Assembly: GCA_963706385.1 (NCBI GenBank)
Contig: OY970153.1
Span: forward strand, 1,984,001 to 2,048,000
From: Poindextera sp963706385
GTDB lineage: Bacteria > Pseudomonadota > Alphaproteobacteria > Caulobacterales > Caulobacteraceae
Length of the DNA stretch: 64,000 nt
Direction of reading: 5' to 3'
Position numbers and translations under genes: made by a program. The first letter of the stretch is position 1. Every line of letters starts with the position of its first letter. Shown here in pieces: positions 61,044 to 64,000 of this stretch. A model generated the notes under the pieces. The model did not search any database. It saw only the letters and a program-made list of their open reading frames with translations, and was not told the DNA's origin.

Positions 61044-61813
61044 GTGACGTCCCAAACCCCCACCCGAGCGCCCGGCGTTCGGCCCGACGAGGCCAGCGTG
61101 GGCCTTTTCGCCGAAGGAATCGGCAAGTCGTTCCGCGGCCGAAGGGTGGTCTCGAACGTCAGCCTGCGCCTGCGCCGCGGCGAGGTCGCGGGGCTGCTGG
61201 GCCCCAACGGCGCGGGCAAGACCACCTGCTTCTACATGATCACCGGCCTGATCGCGGTCGACACCGGCAAGATCTGGCTCGACGGCGAGGACATCACCGC
61301 CCAGCCGATGTACCAGCGCGCCCGCATGGGCGTCGGCTATCTGCCGCAGGAGCCGTCCACCTTCCGCGGCATGTCGGTCGAGGAAAACGTGCTGGCCGTG
61401 GTCGAGCTGCGCGAGCGCGACGATCGCCGCGCCGAGGCGACGGTCACCGGCCTCTGGAAGAGCTGCGCATCGAGCATCTGCGCGCCGCTCCCGCCGCCTC
61501 TCTGTCCGGGGGCGAGCGGCGGCGTGTCGAGATTGCCCGCGCGCTGGCCAGCGAGCCGGACTTCATGTTGCTGGACGAGCCCTTCGCCGGCATCGATCCC
61601 CTGGCCATCGCCGACATCCGCGAGGTGATCGTCTATCTGAAGGGGCGAGGGATCGGCATCCTGATCACCGACCACAATGTCCGCGAGACGCTGGACATCA
61701 TCGACCGCGCCTCGATCATCCATGCGGGCGAGGTGCTGTTCGAGGGCGCGCCCGACGAGATCCTGGCCGACCCCGAGGTCCGTCGGGTCTATCTCGGCGA
61801 CCGGTTCGGCTGA
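61044..61813 (+). CDS. lptB: LPS export ABC transporter ATPase LptB (apparent frameshift near codon 137)
   Basis: The ATPase powering LPS export. From GTG 61044 the first frame has the Walker A GPNGAGKTTCFYMITGL and the Q-loop YLPQEPSTFRGMSVEEN. At about 61452 the frame is lost (GGCCTCTGGAAGAG). The other frame resumes with ELRIEHLRAAPAASLSGGE, Walker B FMLLDEPFAGIDP and ITDHNVRETL to 61813. Restoring one base gives a normal ~256-residue LptB. Because LptB is usually essential, a sequencing deletion is more likely than a real mutation. The gap to rpoN is short. Confidence 0.93.
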
Positions 61814-61909
61814 ACTTTCGCGCGCGTCGGCGGGCTTTCCCGGGACCGTTAACGAATCGGTGGCACACGCGCCTTAGCCTGAAGGCAAGATTTGGGCCAG
61901 GAGGGCGTT

Positions 61910-63406
<1,497 letters not shown>

Positions 63407-63470
63407 CGCGTCTTCGTGAAACGCGCTGGTCAGGCTTGACTCGCCCGCCGCCCGGGTCTCGACTGCCGCC

Positions 63471-64000
63471 ATGCAAGTGATGGTCTCCGGCAAGCACGTC
63501 AACGTCGGGGAGGCCCTGCGTGCGCGGGTCACCGACGATCTTCTCGCAAGCATCGGCAAGTATTTTGGGCGTGGCGGCGACGCCGAGGTGGTGGTCAGTC
63601 GCGACGGGCACGGCTTCCGCGTCGATTGCGTGGTGGCCCTGGCCTCGGGCCAACGGCTGCTCAGCCACGGCCAGGCCGGCGACGCCCATGGCGCGTTCAG
63701 CGCGGCCCTGGCCAAGATCGAAAACCGCATCCGCCGCTACAAGCGCCGACTGAAGAGCCACAGCGTCGCGGCCACCGCCAAGGCGGCCGAAACCGCGTCC
63801 CTGATGGTGCTGCGCGCGCCGGAGGACGCCGGGGACGAAGACGGCTGGGACGACGACGAGGCCGGCCACGGCGCGCCGGCGGCGATGATCATCGCCGAGA
63901 CCCTCGAGCCGCTCCGCACGATGACCGTTTCCATGGCGGTGATGGAGCTGGACCTGACCGAAAGTCAAACAATCGTGTTCAGGAACGCCGCCCACGGCGG
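63471..64000 (+). CDS. hpf: Ribosome hibernation-promoting factor (long form), cut by window end
   Basis: At least 176 residues are visible, with no stop before the window ends. The N-terminal domain (MQVMVSGKHVNVGEALRARV, then IGKYFGRGGDAEVVVS and AFSAALAKIENRIRRYKRRL) is the HPF/YfiA fold that binds the 30S subunit in stationary phase. The following charged linker (DAGDEDGWDDDEAGHG) and the beginning of a second domain (IIAETLEPLRTMTVSMAVMELD) show the long, dimerising form. ATG 63471 opens the domain. The position directly behind rpoN is classical. Confidence 0.92.
   Translation, partial: MQVMVSGKHVNVGEALRARVTDDLLASIGKYFGRGGDAEVVVSRDGHGFRVDCVVALASGQRLLSHGQAGDAHGAFSAALAKIENRIRRYKRRLKSHSVAATAKAAETASLMVLRAPEDAGDEDGWDDDEAGHGAPAAMIIAETLEPLRTMTVSMAVMELDLTESQTIVFRNAAHG

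Noticed and set aside
61849..61852. TTAA before rpoN as a CtrA site
   Set aside because: Only one half-site; no second TTAA at the required distance.

Overview
This is a high-GC chromosomal window from an alphaproteobacterium, most likely a member of the Caulobacterales (Caulobacter or Phenylobacterium type). Four things support this: alphaproteobacterial-type addB-addA followed by trxA; the lptC-lptA-lptB-rpoN-hpf cluster; amgK-murU cell-wall recycling genes; and two perfect CtrA-type boxes (TTAA-N7-TTAA) in front of small envelope genes. No rRNA, CRISPR array, prophage or classical IS transposase is visible. Two tRNAs are present: Arg-CCG and Leu-CAG.

Layout. 1-5.7 kb: the 5' part of polA (minus strand), a hypothetical gene, a CHCC zinc-finger gene, an ABC ATPase without a visible permease, tRNA-Arg, a CPBP protease, a small CtrA-box membrane gene and an EVE-domain gene. 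5.7-10.6 kb: a Baeyer-Villiger-type monooxygenase behind an FNR-like box, then mtnA overlapping an aldolase/short-chain dehydrogenase fusion, possibly a methylthioribose salvage shunt. 10.7-11.1 kb: a small (frameshifted) GIY-YIG nuclease gene tightly enclosed by 44-bp inverted repeats. 11.2-18.5 kb: a membrane protein, orphan modA, an EF-hand protein, a methyltransferase, a crotonase/slipin pair and a CPA1 antiporter. 18.7-27.2 kb: the kdp potassium-uptake locus (kdpF, A, B, C, D, E), with a chimeric porin/KdpC-tail remnant between kdpC and kdpD. 27.2-34.2 kb: housekeeping and hypothetical genes, including pterin-4a-carbinolamine dehydratase, an SDR, tsaE, amgK and murU. 34.2-41.1 kb: addB, addA, trxA. 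41.1-48.3 kb: FKBP isomerase, threonine dehydratase, an acyltransferase, two divergent citrate-synthase genes (one fused to a DNA-binding HTH), uppP and an NDUFA9-like gene. 48.6-58.7 kb: a nitrate-respiration island (outer-membrane protein, narK and a Crp/Fnr regulator divergent from narGHJI, with an FNR box between them). 59.2-64 kb: an RNase D-like gene, lptC, lptA, lptB, rpoN and hpf (cut by the window end).

How the parts work together. The Crp/Fnr regulator carries the E-x-x-S-R recognition helix expected for TTGAT-N4-ATCAA, and such a box sits between it and narG, so the island looks self-contained for anaerobic control of nitrate respiration. The kdp locus pairs the KdpFABC pump with its KdpD/KdpE sensor. 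The rnd/lpt/rpoN/hpf block is the usual envelope and sigma-54 neighbourhood.

Caution. Three genes (the GIY-YIG gene, narG and lptB) each carry an apparent single-nucleotide deletion next to short G or C runs. lptB is normally essential, so sequencing or assembly error is a serious explanation for all three.
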